In this document: positions 34,695-42,517 of the stretch, piece after piece
Position numbering within the stretch: the stretch's first letter is position 1
Layout of the letters: every line of letters starts with the position of its first letter
Origin: an uncultured Clostridia bacterium
GTDB taxonomy: Bacteria; Bacillota; Clostridia; Christensenellales; UBA1750
Assembly: GCA_904393115.1 (NCBI GenBank)
Contig: CAJFMX010000017.1
Span: 1 to 54,397 of the forward strand
DNA: 54,397 bases
Reading direction: 5' to 3'
Made by a program: the position numbers and the translations under genes
Notes under the pieces: model-generated
Database searches by the model: none
What the model saw: only the letters and a program-made list of their open reading frames with translations
Told to the model about the DNA's origin: nothing

Positions 34695-34736
34695 AGGGGA
34701 GCGCGCAAAAAATCTTCGCCGTTCCCGCCTGCGCAC

Positions 34737-34765
34737 TTGACGAAGGGCAGACTCTTTCGTATACT
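34737..34765 (+). promoter_or_regulatory. Promoter of the HD-domain gene
   Basis: Plus-strand TTGACG (34737-34742), 17 bp, TATACT (34760-34765). It leaves a 5' leader of about 155 nt. Confidence 0.75.
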
Positions 34766-34833
34766 GAGAAAAGAATCCCCTTTATCCAAACGGAAAAACG
34801 GTCGGGCCCGTTCCCGCGCTTTGCCCATTTTGC

Positions 34834-34899
34834 AGGGCAGCCTGCCCTTTTCCGCCAATCCATCCGGGCAAAATCTACGTTTCGACGGAGTTTTGCCCG
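34834..34899 (+). other. Structured 5' leader of the HD-domain gene
   Basis: Two hairpins are visible: AGGGCA (34834-34839)/TGCCCT (34843-34848), and CGGGCAAAA (34865-34873)/TTTTGCCCG (34891-34899). TTTGCCC-type segments also recur upstream, so alternative pairings are possible. There is no T-run. No known riboswitch is recognised. Confidence 0.45.
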
Positions 34900-34927
34900 C
34901 CATCCCTTCCTTGAGGAGGAACTGCAC

Positions 34928-35488
34928 ATGAATCGCTCGCAAACCGCGCTTTTGCATGCAAAAGAACCCCAAGACTCTGCCTTCTGCGCCTCGCCCGTTC
35001 TGCCCACAACCCAGCTTGCCGAAAACCGCCTGGAGGCCGTGCGCGAGGCCGTGGACGCCATCCTGCTGAACTGCCCCGATCCCCTGCAGGTGCGGGACGG
35101 CGCGGTCCACCTCTACGGCGTCGCGCAGGCCTGCGCCCTGATCGCGCTGCGCCGCGGCGAGGACGCGGAGCTTGCCGCGATTGCGGGCATGCTGCACGAC
35201 CTGTCCACCTACGCGGACGCCTACACGCCGGACCACGCCGCGCGCAGCGCCGCCCTGGCGCGCACGCTGCTGCGCCGGCTCGCCCTCTTCTCCGCGGAGG
35301 AGGTCGACCAGGTCTGCGCCGCCATCGCCTGCCACAGCGAAAAGGCGCAGGTCCACACAGCCTTTGCCGAGGTGCTCCTGGACGCGGACGTGCTGCAGCA
35401 CGGGCTGTACAACCCCACGCTCTTTCTCCTGGAGGAAGAGGTCGCGCGCTTTCGCGCCCTGCAGGAGGAGTTCTCCCTCGCCCGCTAG
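34928..35488 (+). CDS. HD-domain phosphohydrolase-like protein
   Basis: 186 residues. HD motif residues are H61, H90-D91 (GMLHDL), H136 (ACHSEK) and D152 or D154 (LLDADVLQHG), so the metal site appears complete. HD proteins hydrolyse phosphate esters, often of nucleotides. The N-terminal 30 residues are unlike the domain. The start has GAGGAGG. It is a single gene with its own promoter and a terminator; the substrate is unknown. Confidence 0.82.
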   Translation: MNRSQTALLHAKEPQDSAFCASPVLPTTQLAENRLEAVREAVDAILLNCPDPLQVRDGAVHLYGVAQACALIALRRGEDAELAAIAGMLHDLSTYADAYTPDHAARSAALARTLLRRLALFSAEEVDQVCAAIACHSEKAQVHTAFAEVLLDADVLQHGLYNPTLFLLEEEVARFRALQEEFSLAR

Positions 35489-35494
35489 ACGAAA

Positions 35495-35542
35495 GGCGCA
35501 TCAGGGAGCGGAAAACCGCTCCCCGATGCGCCTCGTTCTTTG
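35495..35542. terminator. Terminator between the HD gene and the ABC exporter operon
   Basis: GGCGCATC and GGGAGCGG on the left pair with CCGCTCCC and GATGCGCC on the right around an AAAA loop (35495-35532), with a T-rich tail. It serves both convergent units. Confidence 0.8.
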
Positions 35543-35554
35543 TGCGCAAGGGCG

Positions 35555-37462
35555 TCAGGCCGTCTCCTCGGCGAAGTTGCCGGTGTAGAGCTGGTAGTAC
35601 TTGCCCTTCTTTTCGATCAGCTCGTCGTGCGTGCCGCGCTCGATGATGCGGCCCTGCTCCAGAACCATGATGCAGTCCGCGTTGCGCACGGTGGAGAGGC
35701 GGTGCGCGATGACGAAGGTCGTGCGGCCCTTCATCAGGGCGTCCATGCCGGCCTGCACCAGGGCCTCGGTGCGGGTGTCGATGGAGGAGGTCGCCTCGTC
35801 CAGGATGAGGACGGGCGGGTCGCCCACGGCCGCGCGGGCGATGGCCAGCAGCTGCCGCTGGCCCTGGGAGAGGTTGCTGCCGTCGCCGGTGAGGACCGTG
35901 TCATAGCCGTTGGGCAGGCGGCGGATGAAGCCGTCCGCATTGGCCAGCTTTGCCGCGGCGATGCACTCCTCGTCCGTGGCGGTCAGCTTGCCGTAGCGGA
36001 TGTTGTCCATGACGGTGCCGGTGAACAGGTGCGTATCCTGCAGGACGATGCCCATGGACGCGCGCAGGGCCGGCTTTTTGATCTTGGTGATGTTGATGCC
36101 GTCGTAGCGGATCTTGCCGTCCTGGATGTCGTAGAAGCGGTTGATGAGGTTGGTGATGGTCGTCTTGCCCGCGCCGGTGGAGCCGACAAAGGCGATCTTC
36201 TGGCCCGGGGTCGCGTAGAGCTTGATGTCGTGCAGGACAATCTTGTTGTCGTCGTAGCCAAAGTCCACGCCGTCGAAGACCACGCCGCCCTCCAGGCGCG
36301 TATAGGTCACGGTGCCGTCCGCCTTGTGGGGATGCTTCCAGGCCCAGACGCCCGTGCGCTCCTCGCACTCGGTCAGGCTGCCGTCGGGCAGCTCCTTGGC
36401 GTTGACGAACTCGACATAGCCGTTGTCCTTCTCCGGTTCCTCATCCATCATGGCGAAGACGCGCTTTGCGCCCGCGGAGCCCATGACGACGAAGTTCGTC
36501 TGCTGGCTGATCTGGATGATGGGCTGGTTAAAGCCCTTGTTCAGGGAGACGAAGGCCACGATGGTGCCGATCGTCATCCCCGGGAAGCCGGCCAGCGCCA
36601 GCAGCGCGCCCACGACGGCGCAGAGCACATAGCTCAGGTTGCCGATGTTGGCGTTGACGGGCATCATGAGGTTGGCGTAGCGGTTGGCCTTGTCCGCGCT
36701 GTCGCGCAGCTCGTCGTTGCGCTTGCGGAAGTCCTCCTTCGCCTGCTCCTCGTGACAGAAGACCTTGACGACCTTCTGGCCCTCGAGCATCTCCTCGATG
36801 AAGCCGTTGACCACGCCGAGGTCGACCTGCTGGCGGACATAGTACTTGCCCGAATTGGCGGAGATCTTGCCCGAGACAAAGAGCATGACGCCGGCCATGA
36901 GGACCGTGACGATCGTCAGCGGAATGTCCAGGATGATCATGGAGACAAAGGTGAAGATCAGGTTGACCGCGGAGTTGAACATCTGCGGAATGCTCTGGCT
37001 GATGAGCTGGCGCAGGGTGTCGATGTCGTTGGTGTAGACGGACATGATGTCGCCGTGCGCATGAGTGTCAAAGTACTTGATGGGCAGGGTCTCCATGTGC
37101 TTGAAGAGCGCGTCGCGGAGCTGCTTCATCGTGCCCTGGGTGACGTTGACCATGATGCGGTTGTAGGCGTAGTTGCACACGATGCCGATGCCGAACAGGA
37201 CGCCCAGCCGCACCAGCGCCCCGGCCAGGGGGCCAAAGTCCGGGCTCTGGCTGGAAACCATGGGCAGGATGTAGTCGTCCACAAGGGACTGGGAGAACAG
37301 CGTGCCCTGCACCGTCGTAAATGCGGAAATCAGAATACAGGCCGCCACAATGAGCAGGTGAAACTTATAGTACCGGAACATGTAGCCCAGCAGGCGCTTG
37401 ATCGTGGCGATGGCCTCCTTGGGGGAGACGCGCTTGCCGTCCTTGCTGCGTGCTCTCTGCAT
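35555..37462 (-). CDS. ABC exporter half-transporter, subunit B (canonical Walker B/H-loop, variant signature)
   Basis: 635 residues: six membrane helices, then a nucleotide-binding domain. Walker A is VGSTGAGKTT, the signature reads NLSQGQRQ instead of LSGGQ, Walker B is LILDEATSSID and the H-loop is IAHRLS. The altered signature fits a heterodimer in which one ATP site is degenerate. An insertion of about 35 residues between membrane and ATPase domains (near 355-395) is unusual. It starts 2 bp after the partner gene. The likely role is multidrug or lipid export. Confidence 0.92.
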   Translation of the reverse strand: MQRARSKDGKRVSPKEAIATIKRLLGYMFRYYKFHLLIVAACILISAFTTVQGTLFSQSLVDDYILPMVSSQSPDFGPLAGALVRLGVLFGIGIVCNYAYNRIMVNVTQGTMKQLRDALFKHMETLPIKYFDTHAHGDIMSVYTNDIDTLRQLISQSIPQMFNSAVNLIFTFVSMIILDIPLTIVTVLMAGVMLFVSGKISANSGKYYVRQQVDLGVVNGFIEEMLEGQKVVKVFCHEEQAKEDFRKRNDELRDSADKANRYANLMMPVNANIGNLSYVLCAVVGALLALAGFPGMTIGTIVAFVSLNKGFNQPIIQISQQTNFVVMGSAGAKRVFAMMDEEPEKDNGYVEFVNAKELPDGSLTECEERTGVWAWKHPHKADGTVTYTRLEGGVVFDGVDFGYDDNKIVLHDIKLYATPGQKIAFVGSTGAGKTTITNLINRFYDIQDGKIRYDGINITKIKKPALRASMGIVLQDTHLFTGTVMDNIRYGKLTATDEECIAAAKLANADGFIRRLPNGYDTVLTGDGSNLSQGQRQLLAIARAAVGDPPVLILDEATSSIDTRTEALVQAGMDALMKGRTTFVIAHRLSTVRNADCIMVLEQGRIIERGTHDELIEKKGKYYQLYTGNFAEETA

Positions 37463-37464
37463 GA

Positions 37465-39216
37465 TTACGCACCCTCCCTTCCGGTGTTGTCAAAGTCGCC
37501 GCCGCCCTTGATCTGCGACTCATAGATCTCGCGGTAGATTTCATTGTTGGCGAGCAGATTCTCGTGCGTATCGAAGGCATTGATGCGGCCATTGTCCAGC
37601 ACCAGGATTCGATCCGCGTCCTGCACGCTGGAGATGCGCTGGGCGATGATGATCTTGGTCGTGCCGGGAATGCTCTCGGCAAACGCCTTGCGGATCTTGG
37701 CGTCGGTGGCGGTGTCCACGGCGCTGGTGGAGTCGTCCAGAATCAGGATCTTGGGCTTTTTCAGCAGCGCGCGGGCGATGCACAGGCGCTGCTTCTGGCC
37801 GCCGGAGACGTTGGTGCCGCCCTGCTCAATCCAGGTGTTGTACTTATCCGGGAAGCGCTCGATGAACTCGTCCGCGCAGGCCGCGCGGCAGGCCGCGATG
37901 CACTCCTCCTCGGTGGCGTTTTCGTCGCCCCAGCGCAGGTTGTCCAGGATCGTGCCGGAGAACAGGACGTTCTTCTGCAGCACGACGGAGACCTGGTTGC
38001 GCAGGGCTTCCATGTCGTACTCGCGCACGTCGCGCCCGCCCACGCGCACGGATCCGGAGCTGACGTCGTACAGGCGGCTGATGAGGTTGACCAGGCTCGT
38101 CTTGCCGCTTCCCGTGCCGCCGATGATGCCGACGGTCTCGCCCGAGCGGATGTGCAGGTTGATGTCGCTGAGCGTGTTGTTGCCCGTGCCCCGCTTGTAA
38201 GCGAAGCTGACGTTGTCAAAGTCGATGCTGCCGTTCTCCACGATCTCGATGGGGTTTTCCGGGTTGTGCAGGTCGCTCTTCTCGTCCAGAACTTCGGAGA
38301 TGCGGCGGATGCTGGCCAGGCTCATGGTGATCATGACAATGATCATGGACAGCATCATCAGCGACATCATGATGGACATGACGTAGCTGAACAGCGAAGT
38401 CAGGTTGCCCGTGGACATCTCGCCGCCCACGATGAGCTGCGCGCCCACCCAGGCGATGAGGATGATGCAGGAATAGATGACCAGCATCATGGCCGGGCCG
38501 TTGAAGGCCAGCAGGCTCTCCGCCTTGACCGAAAGGTCGTAGATGTCGCCGGAGGCTTTCTTGAACTTCTCGTCCTCGTGCTCCTCGCGGACGTAGGCCT
38601 TGACGACGCGGATGGCCGAGACGTTCTCCTGGATGGAGGCGTTGAGCGCGTCGTACTTCTTGAACATGACGTTGAACACCTTGGTGGCAAAGATCATGAT
38701 CAGGCCCAGCACGACCGCCAGGAAAAAGATCGCAATCAGGAACATGGAGCTCAGGCGCGGGCTGATGATGAAGCTCATCACCATCGAGCTGACCAGCATC
38801 AGCGGCGCGCGCACCGCGATGCGCAGACACATCTGGTACGCGTTCTGCACGTTGGTGACGTCCGTGGTCATGCGGGTGATGAGGCCCGCCGTGCTGAACT
38901 TATCGATGTTCGAGAAGGAAAACCGCTGGATGTTGTCGTAAATCGCCTGGCGAAGGTTGCATGCAAGGCCGGACGAAGCGCTTGCGCCGTATTTGCCGGC
39001 CAGCGCGCCGAATGTCAGGCTGAGACCGGCCATCACCAGCATCAGCCCGCCGTAGAGCAGGACCTTGTTAAAGTCACTTTGCTGGATGCCCTGGTCGATG
39101 ATCATGGCGGTGACATAGGGAAGCAGCACCTCCATGAGCACCTCTAAAGCGGTGAAGATGGGGGTGAGGATGGAGTCCCTTTTATACTGCTTGACCTGCG
39201 CCAAAATGGACTTCAT
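37465..39216 (-). CDS. ABC exporter half-transporter, subunit A (degenerate Walker B and H-loop)
   Basis: 583 residues: six membrane helices and a nucleotide-binding domain. Walker A GGTGSGKT and signature NVSGGQKQR are canonical. Walker B ends LILDDSTSAVD, with Asp for the catalytic Glu, and the H-loop is IAQRIS, with Gln for His. This is the degenerate site of heterodimeric exporters such as BmrCD or TM287/288. The start has AAAGGAGG and overlaps the marR gene by 35 bp, so it is co-regulated by MarR. Confidence 0.93.
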   Translation of the reverse strand: MKSILAQVKQYKRDSILTPIFTALEVLMEVLLPYVTAMIIDQGIQQSDFNKVLLYGGLMLVMAGLSLTFGALAGKYGASASSGLACNLRQAIYDNIQRFSFSNIDKFSTAGLITRMTTDVTNVQNAYQMCLRIAVRAPLMLVSSMVMSFIISPRLSSMFLIAIFFLAVVLGLIMIFATKVFNVMFKKYDALNASIQENVSAIRVVKAYVREEHEDEKFKKASGDIYDLSVKAESLLAFNGPAMMLVIYSCIILIAWVGAQLIVGGEMSTGNLTSLFSYVMSIMMSLMMLSMIIVMITMSLASIRRISEVLDEKSDLHNPENPIEIVENGSIDFDNVSFAYKRGTGNNTLSDINLHIRSGETVGIIGGTGSGKTSLVNLISRLYDVSSGSVRVGGRDVREYDMEALRNQVSVVLQKNVLFSGTILDNLRWGDENATEEECIAACRAACADEFIERFPDKYNTWIEQGGTNVSGGQKQRLCIARALLKKPKILILDDSTSAVDTATDAKIRKAFAESIPGTTKIIIAQRISSVQDADRILVLDNGRINAFDTHENLLANNEIYREIYESQIKGGGDFDNTGREGA

Positions 39217-39685
39217 GGGTGGGTCCCTCCTTTTCTCTTTCTTTTTTTACGCGCGCAATCGCCGGAGAGATGTTGCGCAGCATCTTCTCCTGCAGGCGCC
39301 CCAGGGCCGCCCGCTCCTCCGGGGTAAAGTCGCGGAAGACCATCTCCTCCAGCTCCCGCTGCCAACCGATCAGCGCCTCCCGCAGGGCGTCGGCCTTCTC
39401 CGTGACCAGGATGGGCTTCTGCCTGTCGTCCGTGTCACAGCTGGAGAAGCTGACGTAGCCCTTTTCCCGCAGCTTCTTGATGAGGCCCGAAACCGTGCCC
39501 CGGGAAATTCCCAGCTGCTTGTGGATGCGCGTGGAGTGCACGCCGGAATGCTCCAGAATGAAGAACAGCACATTTCCCTGCGCCGCCGTGAGATCCGTGG
39601 ACGCCAGGCGCTCGTTCAGATAGGTGTCAAGGGCGATGTTGATCTTCTTTGTGTTCCGCAGAATGTCGCCGGCTGTCATTTCCAT
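39182..39685 (-). CDS. MarR-family transcriptional regulator of the ABC exporter
   Basis: 167 residues. The winged helix-turn-helix has TAAQGNVLFFILEHSG, KQLGISRGTVSGLIKKLREKGYV and the wing DDRQKPILVTEKAD. It is first in the operon and its 3' end overlaps the exporter gene by 35 bp, as is typical for MarR repressors of drug pumps. The ATG at 39685 was chosen over an upstream GTG because GAGG lies 8 nt before it. Confidence 0.9.
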   Translation of the reverse strand: MEMTAGDILRNTKKINIALDTYLNERLASTDLTAAQGNVLFFILEHSGVHSTRIHKQLGISRGTVSGLIKKLREKGYVSFSSCDTDDRQKPILVTEKADALREALIGWQRELEEMVFRDFTPEERAALGRLQEKMLRNISPAIARVKKEREKEGPTHEVHFGAGQAV

Positions 39686-39754
39686 GCTTCTCACCTCGCT
39701 TCCTTACTGTTCGCTTCCTAACCGTTGGCCTCCATTATCCTACAACAATTTGGC

Positions 39755-39783
39755 TTGAAAGTGAAATCGATTTCTGTTATAGT
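39755..39783 (+). promoter_or_regulatory. LysR-gene promoter with a central palindrome
   Basis: Plus-strand TTGAAA (39755-39760), 17 bp, TATAGT (39778-39783). The spacer contains the perfect 12-bp palindrome GAAATCGATTTC (39763-39774), a likely operator for the LysR or the divergent MarR. A second repeat, GATAAA/TTTATC, lies just downstream near 39784-39800. Confidence 0.65.
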
Positions 39784-39852
39784 TGATAAAGAACTTTTAT
39801 CGTTAACAATTAATTCACTTTTTAATTCTTTTCTAACAAAAGGAGCGATTGC

Positions 39853-40752
39853 ATGAACACAACGCAGCTGGAGTGCTTCCTGGCCGTGGCGCAGAACCTG
39901 AACTTCTCCAAGGCCGCCGAGAGCGTGGCGCTGACGCAGCCGGCGGTCAGCCACCAGATCCGCTCCCTGGAGGAGGAGCTCGGCGTGCAGCTCTTTACTC
40001 GCACAAGCAAGAGCGTGACGCTCACGCGCGCGGGGATGCAGTTCATCGGCGACGCTTCCGCAATCCTGCGCATCGCAAAATCCGCGCGCACGCGGCTCAA
40101 CGAGCCGCAGGCGCAGAACGCGGTCTTCCTCGGCCTGGGCTGCCACAACCACCACGAGCTGGACCTGGTTCCCCCCATGCTGCGCCGGCTGCACGAGGAG
40201 TTTCCGACGCTGCGGCCGAACCTGCGCATCGCGCCCGCGCACGCGCTGCAGGGCCTGCTGGAAAACGAGACGCTGCACGCGCTGCTCGGCTTTTATAACG
40301 AGCAGCACCCCGCGTCCTTCTCCGGCCTCTACGAGGAGCTCTGCCGGTGCCCGGTGGTCTGCCTCTGCGACGAAAACCACCCGCTCGCCGAGCGCGAGTG
40401 GGTGGAGGAGGAGGATCTAACCGGCAGCATGATTCTCTGCGGCCCCTACCGCGAGCCGGACGCCCTGCTGCACCTGCACTTCCGGGCCGCCGCGGGACGG
40501 CCGGCGGCCGAGGTCTACGTCTCCGAGGGCTACGACGGCTGCATCGCGATGATCAAGGCGGGGCTGGGGTTTTCCGTCTTTCCCTATCTCCCCACGCTGG
40601 AGGAGCCGGGCCTGCGCTGCATTCCGCTGCGGGGCTTCCCGCTCATCCCGTTCGGCGCCTATTTGAAGAACAGCTCCTCGCCCGTGGTGCGCCGCTTTCT
40701 CGCCATCGCGCGGGAGGAGCTGCGCGTCGTCGAGGAGGTGGGCGCGCAATGA
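39853..40752 (+). CDS. LysR-family transcriptional regulator
   Basis: 299 residues. The N-terminal winged helix (TTQLECFLAVAQNLNFSKAAESVALTQPAVSHQIRSLEEELG across 3-45) is standard, followed by a substrate-binding domain with two lobes. The effector is unknown. It has AAAGGAGCG upstream. Its stop overlaps the start of a DUF1848 gene (ATGA), an arrangement that suggests one function, though DUF1848 chemistry is unknown. Confidence 0.92.
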   Translation: MNTTQLECFLAVAQNLNFSKAAESVALTQPAVSHQIRSLEEELGVQLFTRTSKSVTLTRAGMQFIGDASAILRIAKSARTRLNEPQAQNAVFLGLGCHNHHELDLVPPMLRRLHEEFPTLRPNLRIAPAHALQGLLENETLHALLGFYNEQHPASFSGLYEELCRCPVVCLCDENHPLAEREWVEEEDLTGSMILCGPYREPDALLHLHFRAAAGRPAAEVYVSEGYDGCIAMIKAGLGFSVFPYLPTLEEPGLRCIPLRGFPLIPFGAYLKNSSSPVVRRFLAIAREELRVVEEVGAQ

Positions 40753-41681
40753 TCGTCAGCGCCAGCCGCAGGACGGACATCCCCACCCTCTACCTCCCCT
40801 GGCTGAGCCGCCGGCTGCAGGAGGGCTTCTGCCTCGTGCGCAACCCGCACAATCCGCACAGAATCTCTCGCGTGGATCTGCGCCCGGAGGCCGTGGACGG
40901 CATGGTCCTGTGGACGAAAAACCCGATCCCCCTCCTGCAGCTCCCGCCGGCGCTTGCGCGCATTCCCTTCTATATTCAGTGCACGGTCACGGCCTACGGC
41001 CGGGATCTGGAGCCCGGCCTTCCGCCCAAGCCGGAGATCCTCGCCGCCTTCCGCGAACTCGCCGCGCGGCTCGGCCCCGCGCGCCTCGTCTGGCGGTACG
41101 ATCCCATCCTGTTCAGCCCGGCCTACTCCCTGGAAACGCATGTCGCGCGCTTTGCGGACCTCGCAGCGCAGCTGGAGGGGTGCACGGACGCGTGCATCGT
41201 GAGCTTCCTGGACTCCTACCGCTGCACGGCCCGCGCCGAGCGCGCCCTGGGCCTGTACCGCCCCGCGCCCGAGTCCGCGCAGGCGCTGCTGCGCCGCCTC
41301 GTCCCCATCGCGCGGGCGCACGGCATGTCCGTGCAAGCCTGCGCCGAGGCGGCGGACCTGTCCGCCCTCGGCGTTGAACGCGCGCACTGCGTCGACCCCG
41401 CGCGCTTTGCGCGCCTCACGGGCGAGGCGCTGCGGGTTCCCCGGGACCGCAGCCAGCGCCCAGCCTGCGGCTGCGCCGCGAGCGTGGACATCGGCGCCTA
41501 CGACTCCTGCCTGCACGGCTGCGCCTACTGCTACGCGAACCACGGCCGCGCGGTCGACCGCCAGGCCGCCCTGCACGACCCGGATTCGCCCCTGCTCCTC
41601 GGCCGCGTGGACCCGGCTGTGGATGTGGTGCGCGACGCGCCCGCCCCCTCCTACCGCACGGGGCAGACCAGCCTTTTCTGA
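40749..41681 (+). CDS. DUF1848 protein with C-terminal CX3CX2C motif
   Basis: 310 residues. The family hallmarks are present: the N-terminus MIVSASRRTDIPTLY, the segment MVLWTKNPIPLL, YIQCTVTAYGRDLEP and LVWRYDPILFS. The C-terminal cysteine cluster is CGCAASVDIGAYDSC followed by CLHGCAYCYANHG, giving CX3CX2C as in radical SAM enzymes but at the far end of the chain. An Fe-S cluster is likely. The function is unknown. It is coupled to the LysR gene and ends 4 bp from convergent sigK with no terminator between. Confidence 0.85.
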   Translation: MIVSASRRTDIPTLYLPWLSRRLQEGFCLVRNPHNPHRISRVDLRPEAVDGMVLWTKNPIPLLQLPPALARIPFYIQCTVTAYGRDLEPGLPPKPEILAAFRELAARLGPARLVWRYDPILFSPAYSLETHVARFADLAAQLEGCTDACIVSFLDSYRCTARAERALGLYRPAPESAQALLRRLVPIARAHGMSVQACAEAADLSALGVERAHCVDPARFARLTGEALRVPRDRSQRPACGCAASVDIGAYDSCLHGCAYCYANHGRAVDRQAALHDPDSPLLLGRVDPAVDVVRDAPAPSYRTGQTSLF

Positions 41682-41685
41682 CCGG

Positions 41686-42375
41686 TCACGACTGCATGTA
41701 CGCGCGGGCCATCTTCTCCACCGCGTGCTTTTCGATGCGGGAAACGTAGGACCGCGAGATGCCCAGGACCGTCGCGACCTCGCGCTGCGCGTACGGGCCG
41801 CTTCCGCCGAGGCCGTAGCGCATCTCCAGCACGATGCGCTCGCGCGGGGTGAGCGTCGTCTCGATGAGGCGCCGCAGGCGCGCCGCGCTCATCCGGCGCT
41901 CGACCTCCTCCTCCACCTCCCCGCGGTCCGTGCCCAGGATCTCGAGCAGGGAGATCTCGTTTCCCTCCTTGTCCGTGCCCACCGGCTCCTGCAGAGAGAC
42001 CTCCCGGCGCTGCTTCTTCCCCGCGCGGATGACCATGAGGATCTCATTTTCGATGCACCTTGCGGCGTAGGTGGCCAGGGACGTTCCGCTCACGGGGGAA
42101 AAGGTCTTGACCGCCTTGATCAGCCCCACCGTCCCGATGGAGATGAGGTCGTCGCTCTCCATCCCGGTGCTCTGGTACTTCTTGGCGACGTGGGCGACCA
42201 GGCGCAGGTTGTGCTCGATGAGCGTGGAGCGCGCGTCCTCGTCGCCGCGCAGCATTCTGTCCAGGCAGTCCCGCTCCTGCTCCGGCGTCAGCTTCTGCGG
42301 AAAGGCGTTCCTTCCCGACATGTAGGACAGAAAGAAATAGCATTCCGACAATGCGATCCACAGCAACTCCAACAT
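41686..42375 (-). CDS. sigK: RNA polymerase sporulation sigma factor, SigK type
   Basis: 229 residues. The late mother-cell sigma factor. The N-terminus (MLELLWIALSECYFFLSY) is a hydrophobic pro-sequence like that removed from pro-sigma-K, followed by NAFPQKLTPEQE. Region 2 has LIEHNLRLVAHVAKKYQ and DLISIGTVGLIKAV; region 4 has REVATVLGISRSYVSRIEKHAVEKM. The gene is uninterrupted, with no skin element. A CATATCTA box about 40 bp upstream might be a mother-cell -10, but no clear -35 is seen. It marks the organism as a spore former. Confidence 0.92.
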   Translation of the reverse strand: MLELLWIALSECYFFLSYMSGRNAFPQKLTPEQERDCLDRMLRGDEDARSTLIEHNLRLVAHVAKKYQSTGMESDDLISIGTVGLIKAVKTFSPVSGTSLATYAARCIENEILMVIRAGKKQRREVSLQEPVGTDKEGNEISLLEILGTDRGEVEEEVERRMSAARLRRLIETTLTPRERIVLEMRYGLGGSGPYAQREVATVLGISRSYVSRIEKHAVEKMARAYMQS

Positions 42376-42455
42376 AGGGCTCCCCTCCAGCGCAGCAGAT
42401 TCTCCCTATAGATATGCGCCCTCCCCGCTTGGAAAGACTTTGGCGCCTCTTTTTC

Positions 42456-42484
42456 TTGCGCGCTTCGCCAAAACACGGTATACT
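42456..42484 (+). promoter_or_regulatory. Promoter of the Nudix-GNAT gene
   Basis: Plus-strand TTGCGC (42456-42461), 17 bp, TATACT (42479-42484), 33 bp before the GTG start. It is divergent from sigK. Confidence 0.65.
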
Positions 42485-42517
42485 ACGAAAGACATTTTGT
42501 GGAAAGAAGGGACCCAT

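Noticed and set aside
41686..42375. skin-type interruption of sigK
   Set aside because: The gene is continuous with all sigma regions intact, so no excision element is present here.
42376..42455. SigE-type promoter for sigK
   Set aside because: A CATATCTA box is present but no acceptable -35 at 13-15 bp; left as a remark only.
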